From Algibacillus agarilyticus (GTDB taxonomy: Bacteria; Pseudomonadota; Gammaproteobacteria; Enterobacterales; Alteromonadaceae): a stretch of 64,000 bases of DNA. Each line of letters begins with the position of its first letter. Within the stretch, counting starts at the first letter, position 1. Shown here in pieces: positions 46,832 through 58,792 of this stretch. The stretch spans positions 1-64,000 of the forward strand of contig NZ_QMED01000004.1 in assembly GCF_003286125.1 (NCBI RefSeq). Direction: 5' to 3'. The notes below the pieces were generated by a model that ran no database searches, was not told where the DNA came from, and was given only the letters and a program-made list of their open reading frames with translations. The position numbers were made by a program, and so were the translations under genes.

Positions 46832-48199
46832 TTATTTTTCTCCTTTAATGGCTACATCAATTGTAAATGACGTTTGGTTAGTTAAATCGACCTTAAGCTG
46901 CTTGTTGTTTATAACACCTTGTTCAGTTGATAAATGAATTAAATCACTTGTTGGTAAAGACATCATCAAACTTTTCTGCTGTTCAGGATTGGTCAATACT
47001 TGATAATTAAATGATAGGGTATTTTTATCTTTCGCTGATGCTTGCACTTTAAGCGTTAAATCATCAATCTTATAATGAAAACTCGGGTTACCTTGTCGAT
47101 TATATTTAATAAATTCACAGGTTGATTGGCTAGCCACATTAATTTGTTGTGGATAATTAAATGCCACTTTACCTAACATAATACTGCCATCTTGGCCTCG
47201 ACCTTTTACATTAGGACCTACATTAAGTAAATCGCCTTGCCAAACACCGGCGATGGCACAACTTCTCGTGTTAAAACCATAATTAAGCTTTTCAGGCAAG
47301 CCAACTGAAACCGTATACGTTGGTAAATCGACGACTTTTTTACGTTGCACAAGTGCCTTATTTGTGGCTTTTAATTCGATATTAATGCCTTCAAAGTCAC
47401 TTTTAGCGCGGGTTGTAACGGGGATCAGTTTAATGGTTTGATCAACATTGGTTACTAATAAATTTAAATTAGTGTGAGTCCATTTAGGGAAAGGGACCGG
47501 AGGTGTCATCATTTCGATTCTTAAGTGTTGCTTACCTGGCTTCAATAGCCAATTACGATGCCATTTACCATTAGGAGAAACCTTTTCGCCATCAATATAA
47601 ACATCCATTCTTATCTGAGGTACTGTTTTAGCAACAAGCAGAGATTTAATCGTTTTTGGTGCATAAAATTCACCTTCAAATACGGCCGCAAACTCTTTCG
47701 TTTCAGGCATTTGAAAATCAGCTAAATTTTTATTCGCCCTGCCTTCTTTAACCGGTGATAGGGTTTTGAGTTGTGATAACGCGCGCTCTTTACTATCGGG
47801 TAATTGATATATTTTATAAGTTAAATTGTCCCAACCTTCACGTTTTGAAACAACGTATGCGGCAATTTGCTGGATTTGTTCATCGCTATACATCATTTTA
47901 AAAGCCGGCATGCCAGCCGTTGAAAAACCGTCTTTGATATTTTTTACGATATCAGAGGGCTTGCTACCATGGATCCATTCACCATCTTTCAAATTAAAGC
48001 CCATCGCACCGCTTAAATCTTTTTTATGGCAAGCCGCACAAACACTATTAAATAATTGTTGCCCTGCTTTAACATGGTTTTCATCTAAACTCATTTTAAC
48101 AACCGAATCATCGATTGTATTTGCCATGGAAAACGTCGCAGGTAAACACAGAATCGCACTTAATATACTTTTACGAAAAGTAAAACTCATCAGGGACAT
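46832..48199 (-). CDS. c-type cytochrome with C-terminal carbohydrate-binding-like region
   Basis: The 455-aa protein has a signal peptide (residues 1-26). A class I cytochrome c domain follows, with haem site CAACH at 54-58 and the expected Met97 ligand in STAGMPAF. After a linker, residues 160-250 look like a PA14/CBM-like beta domain (FEGEFYAPKTIKSLLVAKTV, then RMDVYIDGEKVSPNGKWHRN). The last 170 residues are beta-rich and unassigned. It would act in the periplasm, most likely taking electrons from the propeller protein encoded next to it with no gap. The start has an AAGAG ribosome site. Confidence 0.8.
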   Translation of the reverse strand: MSLMSFTFRKSILSAILCLPATFSMANTIDDSVVKMSLDENHVKAGQQLFNSVCAACHKKDLSGAMGFNLKDGEWIHGSKPSDIVKNIKDGFSTAGMPAFKMMYSDEQIQQIAAYVVSKREGWDNLTYKIYQLPDSKERALSQLKTLSPVKEGRANKNLADFQMPETKEFAAVFEGEFYAPKTIKSLLVAKTVPQIRMDVYIDGEKVSPNGKWHRNWLLKPGKQHLRIEMMTPPVPFPKWTHTNLNLLVTNVDQTIKLIPVTTRAKSDFEGINIELKATNKALVQRKKVVDLPTYTVSVGLPEKLNYGFNTRSCAIAGVWQGDLLNVGPNVKGRGQDGSIMLGKVAFNYPQQINVASQSTCEFIKYNRQGNPSFHYKIDDLTLKVQASAKDKNTLSFNYQVLTNPEQQKSLMMSLPTSDLIHLSTEQGVINNKQLKVDLTNQTSFTIDVAIKGEK

Positions 48200-48501
48200 A
48201 ATAAACTCTTTGGTTAATTAACTGATTAGTATTGGATTTAATACCACCAAAAGCGATAAATTAAATACAAAAAACAAGAATCACATGCAAATAAGTATCT
48301 AATAGATAATAAGATATAACAAGCCTTATAACGGCTAATTCTTCTTTTTTATGTTGTGATATTTCTAATTTGGCTTAATTATTTTGGTAAATTTGAATTT
48401 ATAAAATAATAGATTAAATATGCTTTTAGGTAGGAACAAAGTAATAAGCTCAAGCGCTTATTACTTTGTATTATTTTTAGGCTTAATATTGAAATGTTTG
48501 T
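48200..48501. other. Gap between sulfatase and cytochrome genes
   Basis: No gene. It holds a 10-bp palindrome GTTAATTAAC at 48213-48222 in the presumed cytochrome promoter, and a 14-bp perfect hairpin at 48436-48469. The same GTTAATTAAC core occurs upstream of the ExoP-like gene. Confidence 0.6.
48436..48469. terminator. Strong hairpin after the sulfatase gene
   Basis: ACAAAGTAATAAGC (48436-48449) pairs with GCTTATTACTTTGT (48456-48469) around a 6-base loop, 32 bp after the sulfatase stop. On the minus strand no T-run follows, so it may stabilise the mRNA end or attenuate rather than be a classic terminator. Confidence 0.55.
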
Positions 48502-50346
48502 TTATTTGATTTGGATTATAATGGAGTCACTTAAACCCTTTGTATAAAAGGTGTTTTTTCGGTTTGCGGCGACAGGGTACGCATCGTCCCATGAATAAAG
48601 ACTAATCGTCGCCTCACCTAACGCATGCGCGGTAACAACACCAAATTTATCCACACTGGCGATATTTTCATTACTTGATACCCAAACAACACCATCTCGT
48701 TTAGCATTATCGGGATACACTTCAGCCTGTAACATTAACTCACCTCCGACTGACAGCGTTGTTTGCTCACCTTTTATTTCAATCGATGTCACATTAACTA
48801 TTTTATTAGCTTCAAGCACGTCGCCTAATGATCGATACGCTTCTCGTTGCTCGGGGGTTAAATTGTTAATATTTAAGCCACTATATCGCCTTAAGCCCCA
48901 ACGCATTTCAACATAACGTTCACCTTCACGTTCAAACAAATCGGTACGTAAATCAAAAAATCGACCTTGGGGAAAATAACGACTCGGGCCATAACGTTTA
49001 AATTGTTTGTTAAACGCAAAATGAATACGCACCGGATCATGTTCATCATGGTAACGCTCGTTACCGATAAACCAACTATAAATAGAGTCACGTGCTTCAC
49101 CTTCAGCGCCTAGCATTTGCTGCCAAAAGCTAATCCCATCGAGATCGGTCGTGTTGGGAATAGCAACACCTGCGGCCTCAGCCATGGTCGGAAACACATC
49201 CGTTACATAAACTAAACCTTCATACGTTTTAACCTCATTTAATTTGGGTATTATCGTTCCAGGTTGATTTAATACCATACCTACATGTAAACCATTATCG
49301 GCATTGCCACCTTTGCGCCCCGGATAAACCGAACCATCAGGCTTAACATGTGCAAATATTTCTTTAGTGCCATTGTCGCCCATCACAATAATCAAGGTTT
49401 CTTCTCTTAAACCCAGTTCCGTTATTTTATTCACCACCTTACCAATTAATTTATCGGTGTATTCCAACATGTCGACTAAATATTTAGGATCATCTCCTGT
49501 GTGACCATTGCGGTTGTGATCGGCCTCATCAAAATTATCAAAAATTGAATGCGGCAAAGTATCAGGTGTCGGTTTATGGTCATCATGTACCAACGCCATT
49601 GGGTAATATAAAAAGAATGGTTTGTCTTGGTTATTTTCAATAAAGTTAAGTGCGTGACGATTAAAAATATCCGGCCCATACCAACGTCGCCCTGTAGCAG
49701 GATCGACATCAGTTCGGCCTTTATAATTAACAACTTCGCCATTAATGACTAAATTAGGGTTAATAAAACGCTGACCCTCTTCAACCACATCAAAAGCAGT
49801 GTAATCATCCCAGCCAAACTCACTGATGTAATCTTTACCGGCTATTTCTTTAGTTCCGCGCGTTTGTTTCCATTTTCCATACATGCCTGTGGCATAACCC
49901 GCTTGTTTAAACACATCACTAAAAATAATATCCGAATGGTGTTGTGACTTGGGTTGTAAATAGTTACGGTCGTTATTTTTGCCACTCATTAATGCAATAC
50001 GGGTGTTTTCACAAATAGGATGCGTAAACGCGCTTTCGATCCGCACACCGCCTTTAGCTAAATTATCAATATTAGGTGTACTAAATTCACGATCGGCAAA
50101 GTGACCTCTTTTTGATCGAATAATATTAGCCCCATAAGTTGTCATTCCGTAATGACTTAAATCATCAATTAAAATAAGCACAACATTCGGTTTTTTACCT
50201 TGCTTAACCAAGGGGCTGACTAATACATTTTTTTTATGCTCTGAGTTCTGGCTGTATTGAGGCGTCACCGTAGTTGAACATGAGATCAACATAGATGCGC
50301 TGACACAGGCAAAAAGCAGTTGCTTTAAAGAGAATAGATTGTTCAT
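48502..50346 (-). CDS. Sulfatase lipoprotein with C-terminal Big2 domain
   Basis: The 614-aa protein has a lipoprotein signal (MLISC, Cys23). The sulfatase fold includes the calcium-site pair DD (61-62) in NVVLILIDDLSHYG and MGDNGTKEIF later. The maturation motif, normally C/S-x-P-x-R, reads C112-E-N-T-R116, with proline replaced by asparagine. GKNNDRNY follows as in related sulfatases. Residues 525-614 form a bacterial Ig-like (Big2) domain (LSVGGELMLQAEVYP, VWVSSNENIASVDKFGVVTA). It would remove sulfate from algal galactan outside the inner membrane. AAGG precedes the start. It follows the GH16 gene by 156 bp. Confidence 0.85.
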   Translation of the reverse strand: MNNLFSLKQLLFACVSASMLISCSTTVTPQYSQNSEHKKNVLVSPLVKQGKKPNVVLILIDDLSHYGMTTYGANIIRSKRGHFADREFSTPNIDNLAKGGVRIESAFTHPICENTRIALMSGKNNDRNYLQPKSQHHSDIIFSDVFKQAGYATGMYGKWKQTRGTKEIAGKDYISEFGWDDYTAFDVVEEGQRFINPNLVINGEVVNYKGRTDVDPATGRRWYGPDIFNRHALNFIENNQDKPFFLYYPMALVHDDHKPTPDTLPHSIFDNFDEADHNRNGHTGDDPKYLVDMLEYTDKLIGKVVNKITELGLREETLIIVMGDNGTKEIFAHVKPDGSVYPGRKGGNADNGLHVGMVLNQPGTIIPKLNEVKTYEGLVYVTDVFPTMAEAAGVAIPNTTDLDGISFWQQMLGAEGEARDSIYSWFIGNERYHDEHDPVRIHFAFNKQFKRYGPSRYFPQGRFFDLRTDLFEREGERYVEMRWGLRRYSGLNINNLTPEQREAYRSLGDVLEANKIVNVTSIEIKGEQTTLSVGGELMLQAEVYPDNAKRDGVVWVSSNENIASVDKFGVVTAHALGEATISLYSWDDAYPVAANRKNTFYTKGLSDSIIIQIK

Positions 50347-50407
50347 TTAATGGCCTTATTCATTATTGTTATTGTTAAATTCCCAGTGGATCCTGCATCT
50401 TGGGATC

Positions 50408-50484
50408 ACTTGGGTATATCCAGTAGTCGTCATGATTCGACCGTTATCTTGGATTCAACGGATTTGAGTAAATAACCGTTGAAT
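50408..50484 (-). promoter_or_regulatory. Structured spacer between the GH16 and sulfatase genes
   Basis: ATTCAACGG (50453-50461) pairs with CCGTTGAAT (50476-50484). Next to it lies the dispersed ATATACCCAAGTGAT repeat (50408-50421, minus strand), itself able to pair loosely with CCCAGTGGATCC at 50381-50392. This could process or attenuate the shared mRNA. Confidence 0.45.
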
Positions 50485-50502
50485 ACAAAATGAAACCATT
50501 GA

Positions 50503-51459
50503 TTATTGCATTGGCGTTAATTGATAGGCTCGTACCCATTCCACTTGCATTGCATTACTGCCATCGGTCGCGCTTAACTCTTCAAGCGTTGGCGTGCCTG
50601 GCTTCCCATCACCCCAATTCCAAACTTCGGTATCTAAAAACAACGTCATGGTTTCGTCAAACGGCGCCGGAAAGATCAATCTATCTGTAACTTCGCCCGT
50701 TTTGGCAACATGAAAATCATCAACTCTTTTACCATCAAGATAGAAATAGGCTTCCTTTTCATTTACCCACCAAATACCATAAGTATGCCAATCATGTGCT
50801 GCACCATCGGGCAAACCATGGCTATTTTTAATAGCGGGGTTTTCTACGGCACCATTGCTATACCCCGGTTTGCCAAAGCCGTTTGGAAAATGATGATAAT
50901 TTGTCATTAGCGAGGTGCCGAATTTTTTAGCCCCTTTTTTAGGTGCACCAATGGCTTCAATTACGTCTATTTCACTAAAACGACCTTGCATCCAAAAAGC
51001 CGATGTTGTTGCGAGCATCGAGGCTTTCATTTTAACTTCATAATAACCATAAGAGATTGGCTGTTTAGAAGACACAACCGACGTACCAACCCATTTTTCG
51101 GCAGAAGGGCCATTTGGCTTAGCGTATAAATACAAAACACTGTTTTTAATATCGACGTTTTCGGTGTCATTCATGTGATCAGCCTCCACATAAGCACCAG
51201 GGCGGGTTTTGCTAGAACCATTCCACCACTTATGCAATGCTTGCCATTTAGTACTATCCCAATGGTCAAACTCATCAGTGTGTTGCGGGTTTATTTGCCA
51301 GCTTTGCCCTTGTGGCGGTGTAGGCAAACTCTCAAATTCGCTGCCCCATTCGTAATTAGCCTGAAGTGAATGAGTTGATACTTGCTCATCAGCAAGGTAG
51401 CTGCACGCGCCTAAACTAATCAAAGATGTCGCGAGTAAGGTTTTAAAAAGTCTGTGCAT
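50503..51459 (-). CDS. GH16 family glycoside hydrolase lipoprotein (agarase/porphyranase-like)
   Basis: The 318-aa protein has a lipobox (LGAC, Cys19), so it is an outer-membrane or periplasmic lipoprotein. The GH16 beta-bulge active site ExDxxE is in RFSEIDVIEAIG (Glu163 nucleophile, Asp165, Glu168 acid/base). VGTSVVSSKQPISYGYYEVK and LFLDTEVWNWGDGKPG are other family segments. It should cut beta linkages in a galactan; agar, porphyran or carrageenan cannot be decided from sequence alone, though the GH2 and sulfatase neighbours argue against laminarin. About 122 bp separate it from the GH2 gene. Confidence 0.85.
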   Translation of the reverse strand: MHRLFKTLLATSLISLGACSYLADEQVSTHSLQANYEWGSEFESLPTPPQGQSWQINPQHTDEFDHWDSTKWQALHKWWNGSSKTRPGAYVEADHMNDTENVDIKNSVLYLYAKPNGPSAEKWVGTSVVSSKQPISYGYYEVKMKASMLATTSAFWMQGRFSEIDVIEAIGAPKKGAKKFGTSLMTNYHHFPNGFGKPGYSNGAVENPAIKNSHGLPDGAAHDWHTYGIWWVNEKEAYFYLDGKRVDDFHVAKTGEVTDRLIFPAPFDETMTLFLDTEVWNWGDGKPGTPTLEELSATDGSNAMQVEWVRAYQLTPMQ

Positions 51460-51580
51460 GTTGTTTCTCGGTAAGTGACATATCCAAACACTTGAGGTTG
51501 TCGTTAAGTGCTTGGATACGTTTAACGCCCCAAATTTAAAATAAACGGGGCGTTACACGATATTGATGGTTCAGTCGAAT

Positions 51581-54829
<3,249 letters not shown>

Positions 54830-54917
54830 TTAGTTATCTTTTAGTTCTTGATGAATATAACCGTGTATTTGGCTATAAACGAAAAAGGTGCGTAATACGA
54901 CACCCGCTCTATTTAAA

Positions 54918-55772
54918 TTAATTGTTTGCTAATTTGTAGGTTCTAACCCAATCAACTAACATGGCATTCTTGTTAGGATCGTTTAAATTTTCGACTTTGG
55001 GCAAACCGATATTAGGAATACCGGCAGTCGCCCAAGGAAAAACTTCAGTATCAAAAATCATTTTTAGTGGCTCTTCAAAAGGCACACGGGGTTTGATTTC
55101 CATAACTTTTTTATCATTGTGGTAAAACCAAAGTGTGTTTGGGTCTTTCCACCAGAAACCATAAACATGAAACTCGTCTCTACCTCGCGTAGTCATTTTA
55201 TATTCTTTGGCTAGCGGTTTAGGCCCTTTTGCCGGCCCGTAATAATGCGTATTGGCATGATATTGATAAGGTAAATCGGCTTGGCGTGATCCGACAGATG
55301 GGTTGCCAATGTGCTCAATAACATCAATTTCAGAATAGTTTCCCACTCTAAACCAAAAAGAAGAGGTCATTGAAAGTGAAGACGCTTTCATACGGGCCTC
55401 GTAATAATAACCGGGTATCGCCTGTTTCTTTTTTGTTACACAAGCGGCAGCATTAACCCAAATATCTTGATAAGGATCGTTAACCATTTCAGGTAATTTT
55501 TTGACTGTCGACTTTAAAACTAAAAAACCATTATCAACATAACAATGACCTTTTTTGAAAGCCGAGGGCGCACGACCTTCCCAATGAGGGTGATAATCAT
55601 CCCACATGCTTAAATCTAAACTTGATTCATTAAATTCATCAGTTAATTGATCGACAGACTGCCAAGTTTGGTCTAATTCTAATACCGGTGGCGCACTCAT
55701 AGCCTTATAATTTATAAGGCTCAATACGAGTAATATAAAAAGAAATCCATATTGATTATTAATATGTCTCAT
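54918..55772 (-). CDS. GH16 family glycoside hydrolase, second copy
   Basis: The 284-aa protein has an N-terminal signal segment ([22 protein letters not shown]). Its active site is in [12 protein letters not shown]: Glu148, Asp150, Glu153 (ExDxxE). It shares layout with the other GH16 ([18 protein letters not shown] against [29 protein letters not shown] against LDTEVWNWGDG) but the two are clearly diverged. It likely acts on the same or a related galactan with a different bond or sulfation preference. Start at 55772 (ATG after AGGG) is preferred to a GTG 15 bases upstream. It is the first gene of the minus-strand cluster. Confidence 0.85.
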   Translation of the reverse strand: MRHINNQYGFLFILLVLSLINYKAMSAPPVLELDQTWQSVDQLTDEFNESSLDLSMWDDYHPHWEGRAPSAFKKGHCYVDNGFLVLKSTVKKLPEMVNDPYQDIWVNAAACVTKKKQAIPGYYYEARMKASSLSMTSSFWFRVGNYSEIDVIEHIGNPSVGSRQADLPYQYHANTHYYGPAKGPKPLAKEYKMTTRGRDEFHVYGFWWKDPNTLWFYHNDKKVMEIKPRVPFEEPLKMIFDTEVFPWATAGIPNIGLPKVENLNDPNKNAMLVDWVRTYKLANN

Positions 55773-56094
55773 ATATACCCTATACACCCATTAATAAAAA
55801 TTCAGTGTTAAAATTATTTATTGTTAACACCCTGTTACCAACTATGATACATTAGATTCATATCTAAAAACAAACAATCAAATACAATTTAATATATTTT
55901 ATTGTTCTGAACTTCAATTTGTTGAGAATAATTTTGAATCAATAGCGTTCTAAAAAACTCTATAATGAAATACAGGTTTATTATTTTTGTTAATTAACTA
56001 ATCAAAAATCTGAATCACTTGAAAACGAAATAACTGCTTAACATAATTGTTAATAATAGGTTATTTCAACTATTAACTAAGCTTAGAGGTATAC
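55773..56094. promoter_or_regulatory. Divergent promoter region of the galactan cluster
   Basis: This 322-bp gap drives the GH16 gene leftward and the ExoP-like gene rightward. It holds GTGTTAA/TTAACAC (55805-55830), the palindrome GTTAATTAAC (55989-55998) and TTAACA-TAAT-TGTTAA (56038-56053). These are possible operator sites. No gene is seen. Confidence 0.5.
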
Positions 56095-56775
56095 ATGCCA
56101 CAATCTAAATATTTACAAGCAAACATTTTTAAAGCACTAACAATGGCAACGGGGTTAGGCTTTTTTACAAGCGCTGTACAAGCTGCAGATCCGGTTTCGA
56201 CTTATATCGAAGCAGGCAAACCAGTTGGAGCATGGAAGATGCAAGTTGGTAATGGATTGAATTGGGGCATTCCGGTAGTTGATCAGCAAGGAAAAACAGA
56301 GCGTGGCAACTTAGTTGTCAAGCCAACGAGTAAAGATGCTGAAAACGATGCGATTAATATCAAATGGCGTGGTAAAGAAGTCAAAAATGAATGGGGCGGA
56401 AACATGTTGCATGATTCAACATTTACCGTAACCAAACATAATATCGATATATCAAGTGTCGAAGACTTAGCCGCCATTCAATTTGATATTAAAGTATTGC
56501 GCCAACCTAATAAGTTGGCGAGTATCTCTATGCGATGTAATTGGACTAATAAATGTGAAGGTAAATTACCTTTAAAACCCCTATTAAAACAGCTACCTGA
56601 AGATCAATGGACAACGTTAACCTTACCTTTAAATTGCTTTAATCAAACAGGTAATTTCGACTTTAAAAAAGTGACTGATATTTTCTCTATCTCGACCCAA
56701 GGAAAGATGGAAATAGATTTAGCCAACGTTGGCCTGGTTGCGTTACCAGAAGGCAATAAAGGCTGTAAAAAATAA
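56095..56775 (+). CDS. Exported stand-alone ExoP-type (galactose-binding-like) domain protein
   Basis: The 226-aa protein has a signal peptide (cleavage likely after AVQA, residue 30). Residues 110-220 follow the ExoP C-terminal domain pattern usually found at the end of GH3 enzymes: LAAIQFDIKVLRQPNKLASI, MRCNWTNKCEGKLPLKPLLK, LPEDQWTTLTLPLNCFNQTG and a final MEIDLANVGLV. No hydrolase domain is attached. It may bind carbohydrate or serve as a helper protein. AGAGG precedes the ATG. It is divergent from the GH16 gene and followed by the ThuA-like gene after 59 bp. Confidence 0.7.
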   Translation: MPQSKYLQANIFKALTMATGLGFFTSAVQAADPVSTYIEAGKPVGAWKMQVGNGLNWGIPVVDQQGKTERGNLVVKPTSKDAENDAINIKWRGKEVKNEWGGNMLHDSTFTVTKHNIDISSVEDLAAIQFDIKVLRQPNKLASISMRCNWTNKCEGKLPLKPLLKQLPEDQWTTLTLPLNCFNQTGNFDFKKVTDIFSISTQGKMEIDLANVGLVALPEGNKGCKK

Positions 56776-56782
56776 TAAACAA

Positions 56783-56807
56783 ACGTGAATAAGTGGATTA
56801 TTCACGT
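56783..56807 (+). terminator. Hairpin between the ExoP-like and ThuA-like genes
   Basis: ACGTGAATAA (56783-56792) pairs with TTATTCACGT (56798-56807). Only a short T-run follows, so partial termination or mRNA stabilisation is likely. Confidence 0.55.
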
Positions 56808-56834
56808 ATTTAACTGATAAGAATAAGAGCTAAC

Positions 56835-57860
56835 ATGAAAAATTTATTTAAACCTTTGGCTGCCCTATCGGCAATCAGCTTATTATTTACGGGTTGCGCT
56901 GAATTAGCTAATTCAACTCTCACCTCTACCCAAAGTGACAAAACTAACGATGCGAAAATAATTAAAACACTCATCATTGATGGCCAAAACAACCATTTTA
57001 CTTGGCCAAAATCAACCATGATGATGAAACAAAATTTAGAGCAAACAGGCTTGTTCACCGTTGATGTTCAACGTAGTCAATTTACATGGAAAGGCGAAAA
57101 GTTAATTGAGCAATTTCCGTTAACCACCCAAGCCCCAACCCAAGCTTTACCCGAGCCTAAAGCAGATCCAAATTTTAAGCCCAGTTTTGAAAATTACGAC
57201 GTGGTTATTTCAAACTTTGGCTGGAAGGCGGCACCACTACCCGTTGATACCCAAAAATCACTAGAAAAATTTGTTAAAAATGGCGGAGGTTTAGTTGTTG
57301 TGCATGCCGCGGATAACTCTTGGCCAAAGTGGCCCGCCTACAATGAAATGATAGGTTTAGGCGCATGGGGTGGTCGAAACGAAAAATCAGGCCCTTTTGT
57401 TTATTATGATAAAAAAGGCAACCTTGTTCGTGACTTTTCACCTGGCGCAGCCGGATTTCACAAAAAAAGAAGCCCTTTGAAAATAGAACTTAGAGAACCA
57501 CACCCGATAACAAAAGGTTTACCACCTGTATTTATGCATGGCATTGACGAGCTTTATGAAAAATTAAGAGGCCCAGCTAAAAACATGACCATTTTAGCGA
57601 CTAGCTATGCGACGGCTTCAAAAGGTGGTGAAGGCAAACATGAACCCGTATTAATGGTGATTGAATATGGTAAAGGTCGTATTTTTCACACAACGCTAGG
57701 CCATGATGATACAGCACATGAGTCAGTCAGTTTAATAACGGCTATCCAACGCGGCACCGAATGGGCCGCAACGGGCAAAGTCACTCAGGCGGTTCCAAGT
57801 GATTTTCCAACAGCCGATACAGTCTCAAATCGTAAATTTACTTATAAACCTTTGAATTAA
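56835..57860 (+). CDS. ThuA-like domain lipoprotein
   Basis: The 341-aa protein has a lipobox (LFTGC, Cys21). The ThuA (trehalose-utilisation, glutamine-amidotransferase-like) fold shows in KTLIIDGQNNHFTWPKSTMM, YDVVISNFGWKAAPL, NGGGLVVVHAADNSW and GKGRIFHTTLGHDDTAHES. The class I amidotransferase nucleophile is not evident. ThuA proteins sit in sugar catabolic operons, often with oxidoreductases. Here it is exported, unlike the rhizobial ThuA. It probably acts with the galactan cluster; its reaction is unknown. Confidence 0.85.
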   Translation: MKNLFKPLAALSAISLLFTGCAELANSTLTSTQSDKTNDAKIIKTLIIDGQNNHFTWPKSTMMMKQNLEQTGLFTVDVQRSQFTWKGEKLIEQFPLTTQAPTQALPEPKADPNFKPSFENYDVVISNFGWKAAPLPVDTQKSLEKFVKNGGGLVVVHAADNSWPKWPAYNEMIGLGAWGGRNEKSGPFVYYDKKGNLVRDFSPGAAGFHKKRSPLKIELREPHPITKGLPPVFMHGIDELYEKLRGPAKNMTILATSYATASKGGEGKHEPVLMVIEYGKGRIFHTTLGHDDTAHESVSLITAIQRGTEWAATGKVTQAVPSDFPTADTVSNRKFTYKPLN

Positions 57861-57884
57861 AATACCTTGAATTAATAAACAATT

Positions 57885-57920
57885 AAACACGGTGCTATTC
57901 ATGTTACACCGTGTTTTTTT
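57885..57920 (+). terminator. Terminator after the ThuA-like gene
   Basis: AAACACGGTG (57885-57894) pairs with CACCGTGTTT (57907-57916), followed by TTTT. It is a classic Rho-independent terminator. Confidence 0.85.
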
Positions 57921-57975
57921 AATAACGTTGTAGACCGGTTTAGCCCCCTACCCAAAATTGTTTGATTTAATCCAT

Positions 57976-58584
57976 TTAATTGGTGATTTCTAAGTGCATA
58001 TCGATATTATCAACCTCTGTTTTAAATGCCCCTAGCGTTTTAAATCTATTCTTTTTATAAAACGCTACGGCTTGTGAATTGCTCGTTTGAGTGCCGCCCA
58101 TTAAAATGAGAGATGAGATCGCCAGCTGAGTAGCCTTTTGTTTAATCACTGTTAATGCCGCAGTCGCGAGCCCTGATGATTGCAGAGCATCAGCAATGCA
58201 CGGGGCAAAAACCCAATGCTTGCCTGCATTTAAATTTACACCATAATCGGCATAACGATTTACATCATGCGGGTATTTTTTTAAATCACTGTCGGTGATC
58301 ACATAACCAACAATGTTGCTTGTTTGTTTGCTTTGATTGTGCTTGCTCGACATTACGGCTTCAATAACAAAAGCATTAATTAAGTTCGGTTCGTGTTTTA
58401 TTTTTTCGCAAAAGCTTTTTGCATAATCCGCTGTTAACGGGTGCGGACCAAAACGCAAACGGGTGGCGGCCTTCAGTTGTTCAAAAAAACGCCCCAGCGC
58501 GTCGCCATCATCTGCATTAATCAAGCGAAGATGATAGGCGTTACCCGCTTTACAATAGATTGTCGTTGATTTATTTAAAGTCAT
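57976..58584 (-). CDS. GNAT family N-acetyltransferase
   Basis: The 202-aa protein has a GNAT-like layout: DADDGDALGRFFEQL-type start (INADDGDALGRFF), a core VGYVITDSD, the acetyl-CoA loop region around LQSSGLATAALTVIKQKA and the end NSQAVAFYKKNRFKTLGAFK. The substrate is unknown. Start at 58584 is chosen (CGAGAA upstream) over an in-frame ATG 54 bases earlier. It is convergent with the ThuA gene. Confidence 0.8.
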   Translation of the reverse strand: MTLNKSTTIYCKAGNAYHLRLINADDGDALGRFFEQLKAATRLRFGPHPLTADYAKSFCEKIKHEPNLINAFVIEAVMSSKHNQSKQTSNIVGYVITDSDLKKYPHDVNRYADYGVNLNAGKHWVFAPCIADALQSSGLATAALTVIKQKATQLAISSLILMGGTQTSNSQAVAFYKKNRFKTLGAFKTEVDNIDMHLEITN

Positions 58585-58792
58585 GATACGTTTTCTCGTT
58601 GTTCTTATTTTGCCGATGAGTGAACTTTGCCAATGCACTTATTTTATCAATAATCTGCTTAAGTAATTGATGGCTGTGTGCATTTTTATAAAAATAGCGG
58701 GCTTATATTCGATGAATACGAATGCAAGTGAATACATAACCCGTATAACTCATTTAGACTAAGACAACACAAGCAGGTTGTTTAAGGTATTT

